Positions 27,429 through 35,099 of a stretch of 53,116 nt of DNA are shown here, piece by piece. The DNA is from an uncultured Clostridia bacterium (lineage in GTDB: Bacteria > Bacillota > Clostridia > Oscillospirales > CAG-272): contig CANPZU010000016.1 of assembly GCA_947588825.1 (NCBI GenBank), positions 1 through 53,116 of the forward strand, given 5' to 3'. The stretch's first letter is position 1; each line of letters opens with the position of its first letter. Both the position numbers and the translations under genes were made by a program. The notes beneath the pieces are model-generated. The model was not told the DNA's origin. It saw only the letters and a program-made list of their open reading frames with translations, and did no database searches.

Positions 27429-27905
27429 TTAAAAGGGTAAATCGTCATCGTTGGACATCTCTTCAAATTTGGGAGCACTGTCCGACGAGCTGGCATACGA
27501 GGGGATCGGGTTATAGCTCTCGGGAGCATACGGCGCGCCTGTTGACGCGCGGCTTGCGGGATTTTCAGATTTTGAATCCACAAAGTGCGCTTCATCCACC
27601 ACAACATCGGTGGAGTAGCGTTTCTGCCCCTGTTGATCCGTCCATGTTCGTGTCTGAATAGAGCCGAGAACGCAGATAGAACTTCCTTTTCTGAAATATC
27701 TTGAAATGAATTCGGCGGTATTTCTCCACGCGACGCAGTTTATAAAATCGGCAGTCTGCTGCTGTTCGGTATTTGAACTTGAAGATCTGCGATTAACTGC
27801 GATCGAGAAAGATGTGACCTGAATTCCGTTTGGAGTTTGGCGCAACTCGGGATCAGCGGTAATTCTTCCGCCAAGTATTACTTTGTTAAAATTAAAGTTT
27901 GCCAT
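27429..27905 (-). CDS. ssb: Single-stranded DNA-binding protein
   Basis: The 158-residue SSB has an N-terminal OB fold (MANFNFNKVILGGRI..., about 1-108), a Ser/Pro-rich linker, and the acidic C-terminal tip DDDLPF that recruits replication and repair partners. It sits between rpsF and rpsR, the standard Bacillota arrangement. GGGGG precedes the ATG. Confidence 0.96.
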   Translation of the reverse strand: MANFNFNKVILGGRITADPELRQTPNGIQVTSFSIAVNRRSSSSNTEQQQTADFINCVAWRNTAEFISRYFRKGSSICVLGSIQTRTWTDQQGQKRYSTDVVVDEAHFVDSKSENPASRASTGAPYAPESYNPIPSYASSSDSAPKFEEMSNDDDLPF

Positions 27906-27922
27906 GACTTAACCCCCTTGCG

Positions 27923-28219
27923 TTATGCTTCTTTTGCAATGACAATGGAACGCATGATGCCTTCTGTGATGTTGAAAACACGCTCAAGCTCTGTTGTGAA
28001 GCTTGCAGGAGCAGTGAATTCGATCAGCACATAGTAGCCTTCGTTCATATCATTGATCGGATACGCGAGTCTGCGCTTGCCCCACTCGGAAACCGAAGTG
28101 ATCTCGCCGTTGTTGCTGATAAGATCAGTAAATTTTTCAACAAGGGACTTTACGCTTTCCTCGCCGTTCGTGAGATCGACAACGAACAAGGTTTCGTAGT
28201 TCTGACTTTTCTTTTCCAT
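27923..28219 (-). CDS. rpsF: 30S ribosomal protein S6
   Basis: The 98-residue S6 has a ferredoxin-like fold, beginning YETLFVVDLTNGEESV and containing the conserved GKRRLAYPINDMNEGYYVLIEF. It binds 16S rRNA together with S18. GGGAGG stands 7 bases before the ATG. As first gene of rpsF-ssb-rpsR it has a structured leader that may bind the S6-S18 dimer. Confidence 0.96.
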   Translation of the reverse strand: MEKKSQNYETLFVVDLTNGEESVKSLVEKFTDLISNNGEITSVSEWGKRRLAYPINDMNEGYYVLIEFTAPASFTTELERVFNITEGIMRSIVIAKEA

Positions 28220-28314
28220 TTTTACACCTCCCTATGGACATAAGACCGCGCACTTAAATTTTTTTCGCGGTAAGGAGAATTCTGTCCGAATGAATTCTCG
28301 GACAGACCTCGACC
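28220..28314 (-). promoter_or_regulatory. Leader of rpsF, possible S6:S18 autoregulatory RNA
   Basis: On the minus strand the leader forms CTGTCCGA/TCGGACAG, then ACCGCG/CGCGGT around an A/U-rich loop, then the ribosome site. S6:S18-binding leaders with a CCG-containing bulge are known in this position; a CCG is present in the second stem, but the exact motif was not verified. Confidence 0.45.
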
Positions 28315-28319
28315 TATTT

Positions 28320-28348
28320 ATTATACATAAACGTTCCAAGTTTGTCAA
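28320..28348 (-). promoter_or_regulatory. Sigma-A promoter of rpsF-ssb-rpsR
   Basis: On the minus strand TTGACA (28348-28343), 17 bases, TATAAT (28325-28320): a perfect consensus. Confidence 0.9.
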
Positions 28349-28390
28349 GTGTTAATTTTAAATTTTTATGATAATCCGGCGATTATATGC

Positions 28391-28431
28391 AAAAGGAATA
28401 CCGTGACCTTGTAAACAAGAGCACGGTATTC
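28391..28431 (-). terminator. Terminator of the LRR lipoprotein gene
   Basis: GAATACCGTG (28396-28405) and its exact complement (28422-28431), with inner CTTGT/ACAAG, give a long stem; the minus-strand tail is CCTTTTGC. Confidence 0.8.
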
Positions 28432-28485
28432 TAATTTTAGTTCGGCATTTTAAGCCGCTGTGTCAGTTCTGTGATAGAATTTCTT

Positions 28486-30909
28486 TTAAGACTCGATGTT
28501 GTTATCCTTCGCGTACTGCTCACCCGCTGTTCCTGCCGTAAACTTAATCGTAAAGGTGAAGGGCTCTTCAACCGATGTTTCAACTTCTATTGTAGGAGGA
28601 TTGTCGGGGTTGTCGGGGTCGTTTTCATCGTAATCAGGGTTGGGTACCGTTTCGGTCTTGGTGACTGTACGGACTCCGCTGTGAATTACGTACGCTCCTT
28701 CGACATAGTCAAAGCCGAACGCATGCGCGCCGATAGTCTCAATGCCTGCGGGAATCGTGAGCGTTGAAAGGCCGGCATTAAGGAACGCCTCGCGTCCCAC
28801 TGTTTTAAGAGCGGAGGGAAGGGTAATCTCAGTGACAGCAGCGCAGCCCGAGAAAGCCCCGTCGCCTATTTCCGTAAGAGTTGCGGGAAGGGAAACGCCT
28901 GCGAGCTTTTCAGCTCCCTTAAACGCATTGCTTCCTATAGTAACGGTGCCCGTGAGAGTAACCGCAGTGAGATTTGAGCATCCTTCAAAGGCGCTGTTGC
29001 CCACAGATGTGACGGTCGCTCCCGACAGATTGAGGGTCGTAAGATTGGTGCAGCCTTTGCACAGATTGTTGTTTATCACCGTGACGGTGGCGGGAATAGT
29101 GAGAGTGATAATTTCGTCATGTCCTTCAAAAACTCCAGCGTCTATCTCGGTTACCGCGACGCCGTCTATCGTTGTAGGTACGCTGACGGTAGAATATTCA
29201 TATAGATATGCATGTATGGCGGCGTGTCCGGGGGTGACGATTGTTTCGTTTCCTTCTTCGTCGGTCTCCGTTACCGCGGGTGTCACAGTATATCTGAAAT
29301 CGCTGAATGGAGATTCGCCGTTGTTTCCGATAACGTTAAAGGCAAAGCCGTTTGTCTCGGCATATGTCTGAGCGTCGTTTCCCGCAAATCCGTTTATCTT
29401 GAAATTGGCAATCGGAACGGGAATGATGTCTTCTTCCCCTTCTTCGGGATCTTCGTTTACGCCGTCGACAAAGCCGACTGCGTAATCGTTGAGCTTTGCG
29501 ACGCCTGTGGGAATGGTTATTTCGGTAAGCGCACAGTTGTAAAAGGCTTTATCCGAGAGTGATACGACGCCTCTTCCGAGATCGGCATTGCTAAGGGACG
29601 TGCATCCCTCAAAAGCGCTCTCGAAGATAGCGGTCACGCTGTGAGGAAGATTGATCGAGCGCAGAGACGTGCAATTGATAAACGCAGAAGCTCCGATGCT
29701 TGTTATACCGGTTCCGAGATTTATTGAAGCAAGCGAGCTGCAATTTGCAAAAGCAGACGCGCTTATTTGTTTTACCGTGTCGGGAACACTAAAGCTTGTG
29801 ATGGCTGTGCCTGAAAAAGCTCCGTTTCCGATCTCGGTCACATCGGATGCGAATCTGACAATTGCGAGCTTTTCGCAATTGTGAAACAGAAAGCTGCCTG
29901 CTCTTGTCACGCCTTCGGGAATGGAAATAGATGTTATGGAAGAGCAGTATCCGAACGCTCCGTTCCCCAGTGTTGTCAGACCTTCGGGAAGAGTGAAGTA
30001 ATCAACGAGTCCGAGACCGTAGAAAGCATAGCTTCCGATGGCGGTTACTTTGCTTCCGATTGTGACGGATGTTACAGCGGTATTGTTGTAGAAGGCATAA
30101 TCGCCTATCGCCGTCAGCTCTTCGGGCAGAGAAATCGAGGTTATCTTATCGCAGCAATAGAAAGCGTTGTTTCCGATTGTCAGAAGACCTGCGGGAAGCT
30201 CTATCGCTTCAAATGCGGAGCAAAAATAGAACGCATCGTCGCCGATTGATGTTACACCCTCGGGAATATCGACCGGGGAAAGTTGTCTGCATCCGTAAAA
30301 TGTACCCGCGGGAATCGCCGTCAGTGTGCTCGGCAGATTTGCAGAGGTGAGAGAGGTGTTTTGATAGAAAACCTGAGTTCCAAGGGATGTAACGCTGCTT
30401 GGAATGCTCACAGAGGTCAAAGCGGAGCAGAACTTAAACGCGCCGTCGCCTATACTTGTAAGGCTGTCGGGAAGCGAAACGGACTTAAGAGCCGAAGCCA
30501 TGTAAAAAGCGTATCTGGCGATGCTTGTATAGCCGGCGGGTATTGTCACCGACTCGACGGTGGCATTGTTTCTGAACGCAAAGGTGCCAAGCACCGTTAT
30601 GCTGCTTTCGCCGTATTTAATAGGAAGGGTGACTTCCTTGGCATTTCCGAGATATTCTGCAACTACAACGCCATTTTCATACATTTCATATCTGAAATCG
30701 GCGTCTGAATCGGTGCTGAGATACGCGCCCAGACCGTAAGTATCAGGCTCATACGGACTGTCGGGGATAGTTTCCGAAGTAGACGCGCTAACTTCTGCAT
30801 CCGGCGCCGACGTTGTTGTGGTCGTTTGATTTGCGTCTTTGTCGGCGCCGCACGCAACAAGCGAGGCTGCAAGGCAGGCTGCGACAAAGAATAAAAGCAG
30901 TTTTTTCAT
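28486..30909 (-). CDS. BspA-like leucine-rich repeat lipoprotein
   Basis: The protein is 807 residues from the ATG at 30909 (GGAG 7 bases upstream). It begins with a lipoprotein signal, MKKLLLFFVAACLAASLVACG, with the lipobox cysteine at residue 20. A Thr/Ser-rich linker follows, then many 23-residue LRR_5 repeats of the form IPxxVTSIGxxAFxxCxxLxSV. Two non-repeat inserts rich in Asp/Glu split the solenoid in its second half. Such proteins are surface-anchored and often bind host or matrix ligands; the ligand here is unknown. Single-gene transcript with its own promoter and terminator. Confidence 0.92.
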   Translation of the reverse strand: MKKLLLFFVAACLAASLVACGADKDANQTTTTTSAPDAEVSASTSETIPDSPYEPDTYGLGAYLSTDSDADFRYEMYENGVVVAEYLGNAKEVTLPIKYGESSITVLGTFAFRNNATVESVTIPAGYTSIARYAFYMASALKSVSLPDSLTSIGDGAFKFCSALTSVSIPSSVTSLGTQVFYQNTSLTSANLPSTLTAIPAGTFYGCRQLSPVDIPEGVTSIGDDAFYFCSAFEAIELPAGLLTIGNNAFYCCDKITSISLPEELTAIGDYAFYNNTAVTSVTIGSKVTAIGSYAFYGLGLVDYFTLPEGLTTLGNGAFGYCSSITSISIPEGVTRAGSFLFHNCEKLAIVRFASDVTEIGNGAFSGTAITSFSVPDTVKQISASAFANCSSLASINLGTGITSIGASAFINCTSLRSINLPHSVTAIFESAFEGCTSLSNADLGRGVVSLSDKAFYNCALTEITIPTGVAKLNDYAVGFVDGVNEDPEEGEEDIIPVPIANFKINGFAGNDAQTYAETNGFAFNVIGNNGESPFSDFRYTVTPAVTETDEEGNETIVTPGHAAIHAYLYEYSTVSVPTTIDGVAVTEIDAGVFEGHDEIITLTIPATVTVINNNLCKGCTNLTTLNLSGATVTSVGNSAFEGCSNLTAVTLTGTVTIGSNAFKGAEKLAGVSLPATLTEIGDGAFSGCAAVTEITLPSALKTVGREAFLNAGLSTLTIPAGIETIGAHAFGFDYVEGAYVIHSGVRTVTKTETVPNPDYDENDPDNPDNPPTIEVETSVEEPFTFTIKFTAGTAGEQYAKDNNIES

Positions 30910-31084
30910 GCCAATCTCCATTCTGCCGCTGGACGCGGCTTTACAAATATCGATGAATTCGGTATGCCGTAAGTGCAGGAATGCGCAAGAAAGTATTGTT
31001 ACGCGCTCTTTCCCGACGTGAAAAAACAAGTCGTGATTGTGGGCTTTCTTTCACGATATTCACCCCAGTACATAACTTATCTCA

Positions 31085-31114
31085 ATTATACAATAAAAGA
31101 GTACGTCTTGTCAA
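31085..31114 (-). promoter_or_regulatory. Promoter of the LRR lipoprotein gene
   Basis: On the minus strand TTGACA (31114-31109), 18 bases, TATAAT (31090-31085). The leader is about 170 bases and contains a GCCGC/GCGGC hairpin just before the ribosome site. Confidence 0.8.
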
Positions 31115-31163
31115 GTCTTATGTGCTATTTTAATAAAAAAGCTTGTTAATTTTCTTTTAATTA

Positions 31164-31192
31164 TTGACATGCCATTTGTTTGGGATTATAAT
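31164..31192 (+). promoter_or_regulatory. Sigma-A promoter of the rRNA methyltransferase gene
   Basis: TTGACA (31164-31169), 17 bases, TATAAT (31187-31192): a perfect consensus, divergent from the LRR gene promoter. Confidence 0.85.
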
Positions 31193-31197
31193 GATAC

Positions 31198-31365
31198 CGC
31201 CGCAGGATGCGCCATTTGCGGCGTATCGCGAAAAAACGTTCCGCGCTTTTTAAATTTACATTATGTTTACAATTATTCTTTGCTTTTCAGTAAAAACATA
31301 CAATTTCAAAGAGAACGATTAGCTTGTTTTGCGCGCTTTTAATTTTATATAAGGAGAAGATTTGC
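31198..31365 (+). promoter_or_regulatory. Leader of the rRNA methyltransferase gene
   Basis: The transcript begins at or near a CGCCGCA/TGCGGCG stem (31198-31223), then an AT-rich 140 bases without a gene. No known riboswitch is recognised. Confidence 0.4.
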
Positions 31366-32712
31366 ATGCTTCCTGCCGAATTTGAAAGCAGAATGAAAGG
31401 GTTGCTCAAAGAGGAGTACTCGGCTTTTATCGATCAGTATTCTAAACCTCCGGTAAGGGCTATAAGGTTGAACTCGTTATATCTGTCGCGCTTTACTCCC
31501 GATTTTACTGTTGGTGAGCTGCCGTATGACAATAATGCGTATTATGTCGGTGAGGATTTCCCAAAAAAGCCGGGCAGAAGCGCACCGCACCACGCGGGCG
31601 CATATTATGTGCAGGAGCCGTCCGCGATGGCCCCTCTTGCGTGTCTTGATATTTGCGAAGGAATGAAAATACTCGATGTGTGCGCCTCTCCCGGCGGAAA
31701 AACGGTGCAGGCGGCAATGAAAAACAAAAGCGGCGTGATAGTCTCAAATGAGATTGATAAGGCTCGCGCTCGCACTCTTTTGGGAAATATTGAGCGCATG
31801 GGCATCAAAAACGCGATTGTCACAAGCGTGGACAGCAAGGTCCTTGCCGATTGGTTTTGCGGTGTGTTTGATATTGTCATATGCGACGCCCCGTGCTCGG
31901 GAGAAGGGATGATGCGCAAAAATCCGCTTGCGATATCGGAGTGGAGCGTTAACAATGTAAAAATGTGCGCCGAGCGTCAGAGCGGCATACTCGACAACGC
32001 CGCCCTTACGGTTGCACCGGGCAGCAGCCTTATTTACTCGACATGCACTTTTTCTCTCGAGGAAAACGAGATGGTTGTCGACCGCTTTTTGAAAACTCAC
32101 CCTGATTTTTCCCTTTCCGATGTGCCGATTCCGCTTATTAATGTCACATGCGACGGTATAAGCTTTGAAGGCTGCCTGAGTGATATACATAAATGCAGGA
32201 GATTTTACCCGCATATTGCTCCCGGTGAGGGACAGTTTTTCGCTCTTATGAAGAGAGAAAAAAGCTTGTGTGAGGCTTCCTCCCCCCGCTATCGCAGCGC
32301 TCTTTCTTCTCTTGACCGCACCGAAGAGAAAATCGCGCGCGAGTTTTTGAACGCGGCGGCGGATTTAAGTGAGCTGACCCTTTCAAAGCATGCAAACGAA
32401 ATAGTGATATCTCCCGATTTTCCTGTTCCTCCCTTTGGCGTTTTCGCGCCCGGAGTACGGGTGGGACTTATAAGCAAGGGAAGGCTCATACCGCATCATC
32501 AGCTCTTTTCGGCATATGGAGAGCTGTTTAAAAACAAGCTTGAGCTTACAAAGACAATGGCGCAAAAGTACCTTTCCGGCGAAACTTTGAACGCCGATCT
32601 TCCCGACTCGTGGGGAGTCGCGACGATTGACGGTATACCGCTTGGCGGTTTTAAGGCAGTCTCCGGCCGGCTTAACAATCATTACCCGAAAGGACTTAGA
32701 AATCATTTGTAA
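31366..32712 (+). CDS. RsmF-like rRNA (cytosine-5) methyltransferase
   Basis: This 448-residue SAM-dependent enzyme of the NOL1/NOP2/Sun family is predicted to make m5C in 16S rRNA. It has the SAM loop DVCASPGGKT (about 105-114), and the two catalytic cysteines in DAPCSGEGMMRKNP and YSTCTFSLEENE. A C-terminal RNA-binding extension (about 310-448) is typical of the RsmF/YebU group and absent from RsmB. ATG at 31366 stands 8 bases after AAGGAG. Exact target site is not predictable here. Confidence 0.9.
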   Translation: MLPAEFESRMKGLLKEEYSAFIDQYSKPPVRAIRLNSLYLSRFTPDFTVGELPYDNNAYYVGEDFPKKPGRSAPHHAGAYYVQEPSAMAPLACLDICEGMKILDVCASPGGKTVQAAMKNKSGVIVSNEIDKARARTLLGNIERMGIKNAIVTSVDSKVLADWFCGVFDIVICDAPCSGEGMMRKNPLAISEWSVNNVKMCAERQSGILDNAALTVAPGSSLIYSTCTFSLEENEMVVDRFLKTHPDFSLSDVPIPLINVTCDGISFEGCLSDIHKCRRFYPHIAPGEGQFFALMKREKSLCEASSPRYRSALSSLDRTEEKIAREFLNAAADLSELTLSKHANEIVISPDFPVPPFGVFAPGVRVGLISKGRLIPHHQLFSAYGELFKNKLELTKTMAQKYLSGETLNADLPDSWGVATIDGIPLGGFKAVSGRLNNHYPKGLRNHL

Positions 32713-32789
32713 TTTGTTAAAAATACGAAAAAGCAATAGCCGAAACACGGTGACGGGAAATGTCAGCAACAACTTGATTTACAGATAAT

Positions 32790-32827
32790 GCAGGCGGCGT
32801 CAGGGAGCGATCCCTTTCGCCGCTTGC
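32790..32827 (+). terminator. Strong hairpin after the methyltransferase gene
   Basis: GCAGGCGGCG pairs with CGCCGCTTGC (one G-U) around an inner AGGGA/TCCCT stem. A U tract is missing immediately after it, so it is a weak terminator or a stability element. The rest of 32713-33040 holds no gene that I can support. Confidence 0.45.
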
Positions 32828-33040
32828 AGTGTGAAAGCGAAAGAAAAGAATATTTTTTCCATCGTTATACCGTTATTTAAAATATCTGAAAACGCGATAA
32901 TGAAAGACTGCTGTCTGCGGCGTTTTGTATGAACTGCCGCTTCGGGAGAGAAATTATTTATAAAAATTTTAATTTACGAGTGCGATATTCGCCGCTAAAA
33001 CCGTAGTATATGGGTGAAGCGGAAAGGAAGGTGAAACGGC

Positions 33041-33598
33041 TTGGAAGATAGTAAAATCATTGAATTGTTCTTTGAGCGCTCAGAACAGGCAATCATTGAA
33101 CTATCGAAAAAATACGGCTCAGTATGTATGAAAGTCGCGAGCAACATTCTGAACAACAAATCCGATTCGGAAGAATGTGTCAATGACGCATTTTTCGGCG
33201 TGTGGAACACAATACCGCCTCAAAGACCCGACCGGCTGCCGAGTTATGTCTGCCGCATCGTTCGAAATCTCGCGCTCAAAAGGTATCATGCCAATACCGC
33301 CGCAAAGCGAGGCAGCGTTTACGATGTTGCACTGGATGAACTGGAGTCCTGTTTTCCTTCCTCTGATTCCGTTGAGGAAGAATTCGGCGCGAATGAGGTC
33401 GCACGCTTGATCGACGCGTTTTTAGAGATGCTTGATGAAGACAGTAAGGCGATGTTTGTCTGCAGGTACTATTATTCAGACTCTGTTTCGGATATTGCCA
33501 AACTTCTTCATATGAGTCCTCATAAGGTCTCGGACCGGCTCCACCGAATACGGGAAAAACTTAGAAAATATCTTATAGAAGAGGGTGTTACTATATGA
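33041..33598 (+). CDS. ECF-type RNA polymerase sigma factor
   Basis: The 185-residue protein has a sigma-70 region 2 (about 15-80; SDSEECVNDAFFGVWNTIPPQRPDRLPSYVCRIVRNLA) and a region 4 helix-turn-helix (about 125-178; SVSDIAKLLHMSPHKVSDRLHRIREKLRKYL). It starts with TTG at 33041 after AAAGGAAGG. The stop overlaps the start of the next gene (ATGA), the usual arrangement of an ECF sigma and its membrane-bound regulator. Its target promoters are not evident in the window. Confidence 0.92.
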   Translation: MEDSKIIELFFERSEQAIIELSKKYGSVCMKVASNILNNKSDSEECVNDAFFGVWNTIPPQRPDRLPSYVCRIVRNLALKRYHANTAAKRGSVYDVALDELESCFPSSDSVEEEFGANEVARLIDAFLEMLDEDSKAMFVCRYYYSDSVSDIAKLLHMSPHKVSDRLHRIREKLRKYLIEEGVTI

Positions 33599-34806
33599 AC
33601 GATATGAAAAGAGAAAAAATTTCCGAAATAATTAGCAGTATAGATCAAAAATATGTGGACAAGGCGGCAGCCCGTTTTGTCGCTTCAAAAACGGTATCCC
33701 GCATAAGATGGCTAAAATGGGGTTCTCTCGCCGCGTGCTTTGCAGTGCTCGTAATTGCGGGGGCGTTGGTTCTCCCGTCACTTTTGGACGGCGGTTCCGA
33801 AACGGTCGATAATCAATATTATGCTGCTTTTTCGGATTCTGCCATCGTGTGGCCATGGGAATATAAAACGAACTGCGAAAAGTTTACCTCTGTTAATTTC
33901 AACGGTAAGGAATATGACATTCACACCGATCAGAATATTCCGATAGAAGTCGGTTTGCTGGGTGAAGTGCTCGGCAGCTGTGAAGCGAAGGGTGAAGATC
34001 CCTATACGGATAAAAAGTACACGGAAATATTTGAGGTTCGCAGCATCAACGGTATATCTGCCGAAAAGATGATCGCGGCAGGAAAAGAAAACGAATATTA
34101 TGTCTATAAATTTAAAGACGAAACGATGCCCGCGACATTTGGAGAATTATTGGATTTTTACGGATTGGCACAGACATTGAGATTCAATCGGTTCACCGTT
34201 TGCGAGGGGAATGAAAATGAATACTTCGAAAACAAATACTTCAAGTTGAACGACGATGCGTATATTTGGCAGGTGCTGTACGAATGTCGGGAGGCCGTGT
34301 CAATTGAGTCGGATGACGGTTTGAGTGACAGCTTAAAAAATTATTTGTCCTTCACCGTGACCTCAGATGCGTTGGGAATCTATAAAAGATATGTAAAAAT
34401 CTCAACAGACGGGTATTTGGAGACGAACGTTTTTGATTATGAGTATGTTTACCGCATCGGAGAGGATGCCGCCGCGCAGATTATCAACTACGCAAAGAGC
34501 AGTTCTGACGAAACCGATCCTGAGCCTTATGAATTAACGGTTTCAGGAACGCTGACGGAGATCAAAGACGGGTATATACTGATCGACAATACCGTTTTGT
34601 GCGCAAACAAGGAGGACGGCGTCGTGTACAAAATCCTTACCGATGATATTCGGATGAGAAGATACATTGAATTTGCCGGAATTAAGGTCGGAGATACAGT
34701 ACAGGTAAAGTACCGGGGCGCTGTTTCCGACGGCAATACGATAAGCGGCGCCTACTCCATGAATAAGGGCAAACTTTTCAAAGGCGATATGATTATACCG
34801 GACTAA
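33595..34806 (+). CDS. Membrane-anchored probable anti-sigma/regulatory partner
   Basis: This 403-residue protein has a basic cytoplasmic N-terminus (about 1-40), one membrane segment (about 42-64), and about 340 extracytoplasmic residues. The last 90 residues (from LTVSGTLTEIKDGYILIDNTVL) look like an OB- or beta-type fold. Coupling to the ECF sigma gene by a 4-base overlap argues that its N-terminus sequesters the sigma and its outer domain senses a signal. It has no zinc-type anti-sigma HxxxCxxC motif. The family is not otherwise recognised. Confidence 0.72.
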   Translation: MNDMKREKISEIISSIDQKYVDKAAARFVASKTVSRIRWLKWGSLAACFAVLVIAGALVLPSLLDGGSETVDNQYYAAFSDSAIVWPWEYKTNCEKFTSVNFNGKEYDIHTDQNIPIEVGLLGEVLGSCEAKGEDPYTDKKYTEIFEVRSINGISAEKMIAAGKENEYYVYKFKDETMPATFGELLDFYGLAQTLRFNRFTVCEGNENEYFENKYFKLNDDAYIWQVLYECREAVSIESDDGLSDSLKNYLSFTVTSDALGIYKRYVKISTDGYLETNVFDYEYVYRIGEDAAAQIINYAKSSSDETDPEPYELTVSGTLTEIKDGYILIDNTVLCANKEDGVVYKILTDDIRMRRYIEFAGIKVGDTVQVKYRGAVSDGNTISGAYSMNKGKLFKGDMIIPD

Positions 34807-34888
34807 GGCGTCGGGGATGGCGTGAGCTATAATTTTTTGGCGGCGCGCATACGGCTAAGCGATAAACGGCTTAAGCATTAAATAAAAG

Positions 34889-34930
34889 ACGGCACAAAAA
34901 AGCATTTTCATGCTCTTTGGTGCCGTTTTT
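34889..34930 (+). terminator. Terminator of the sigma/anti-sigma operon
   Basis: ACGGCAC (34889-34895) and GTGCCGT (34920-34926) with inner GCAT/ATGC pairing, followed by TTTTTGC. The bases from 34931 to 35099 hold nothing I recognise. Confidence 0.85.
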
Positions 34931-35099
34931 GCTTTTGCTGTTTTTGCGCCTTGTTTGTATTTGAGCGCCGTTTTCAAATTACTTGCCCCTGCGGCGTTAG
35001 TATTACCCAAACTCGCCTTATCTTTTTGTATAAATTCTCTCTTATTTGTATTTTAAATTCTCAAAAGCGCGAGGTCGTTTTTTATACGTTTTTTAAAAA

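Noticed and set aside
30069..30350. Plus-strand genes opposite the LRR lipoprotein
   Set aside because: Repeated short frames mirror the 69-base periodicity of the LRR repeats and are not independent genes.
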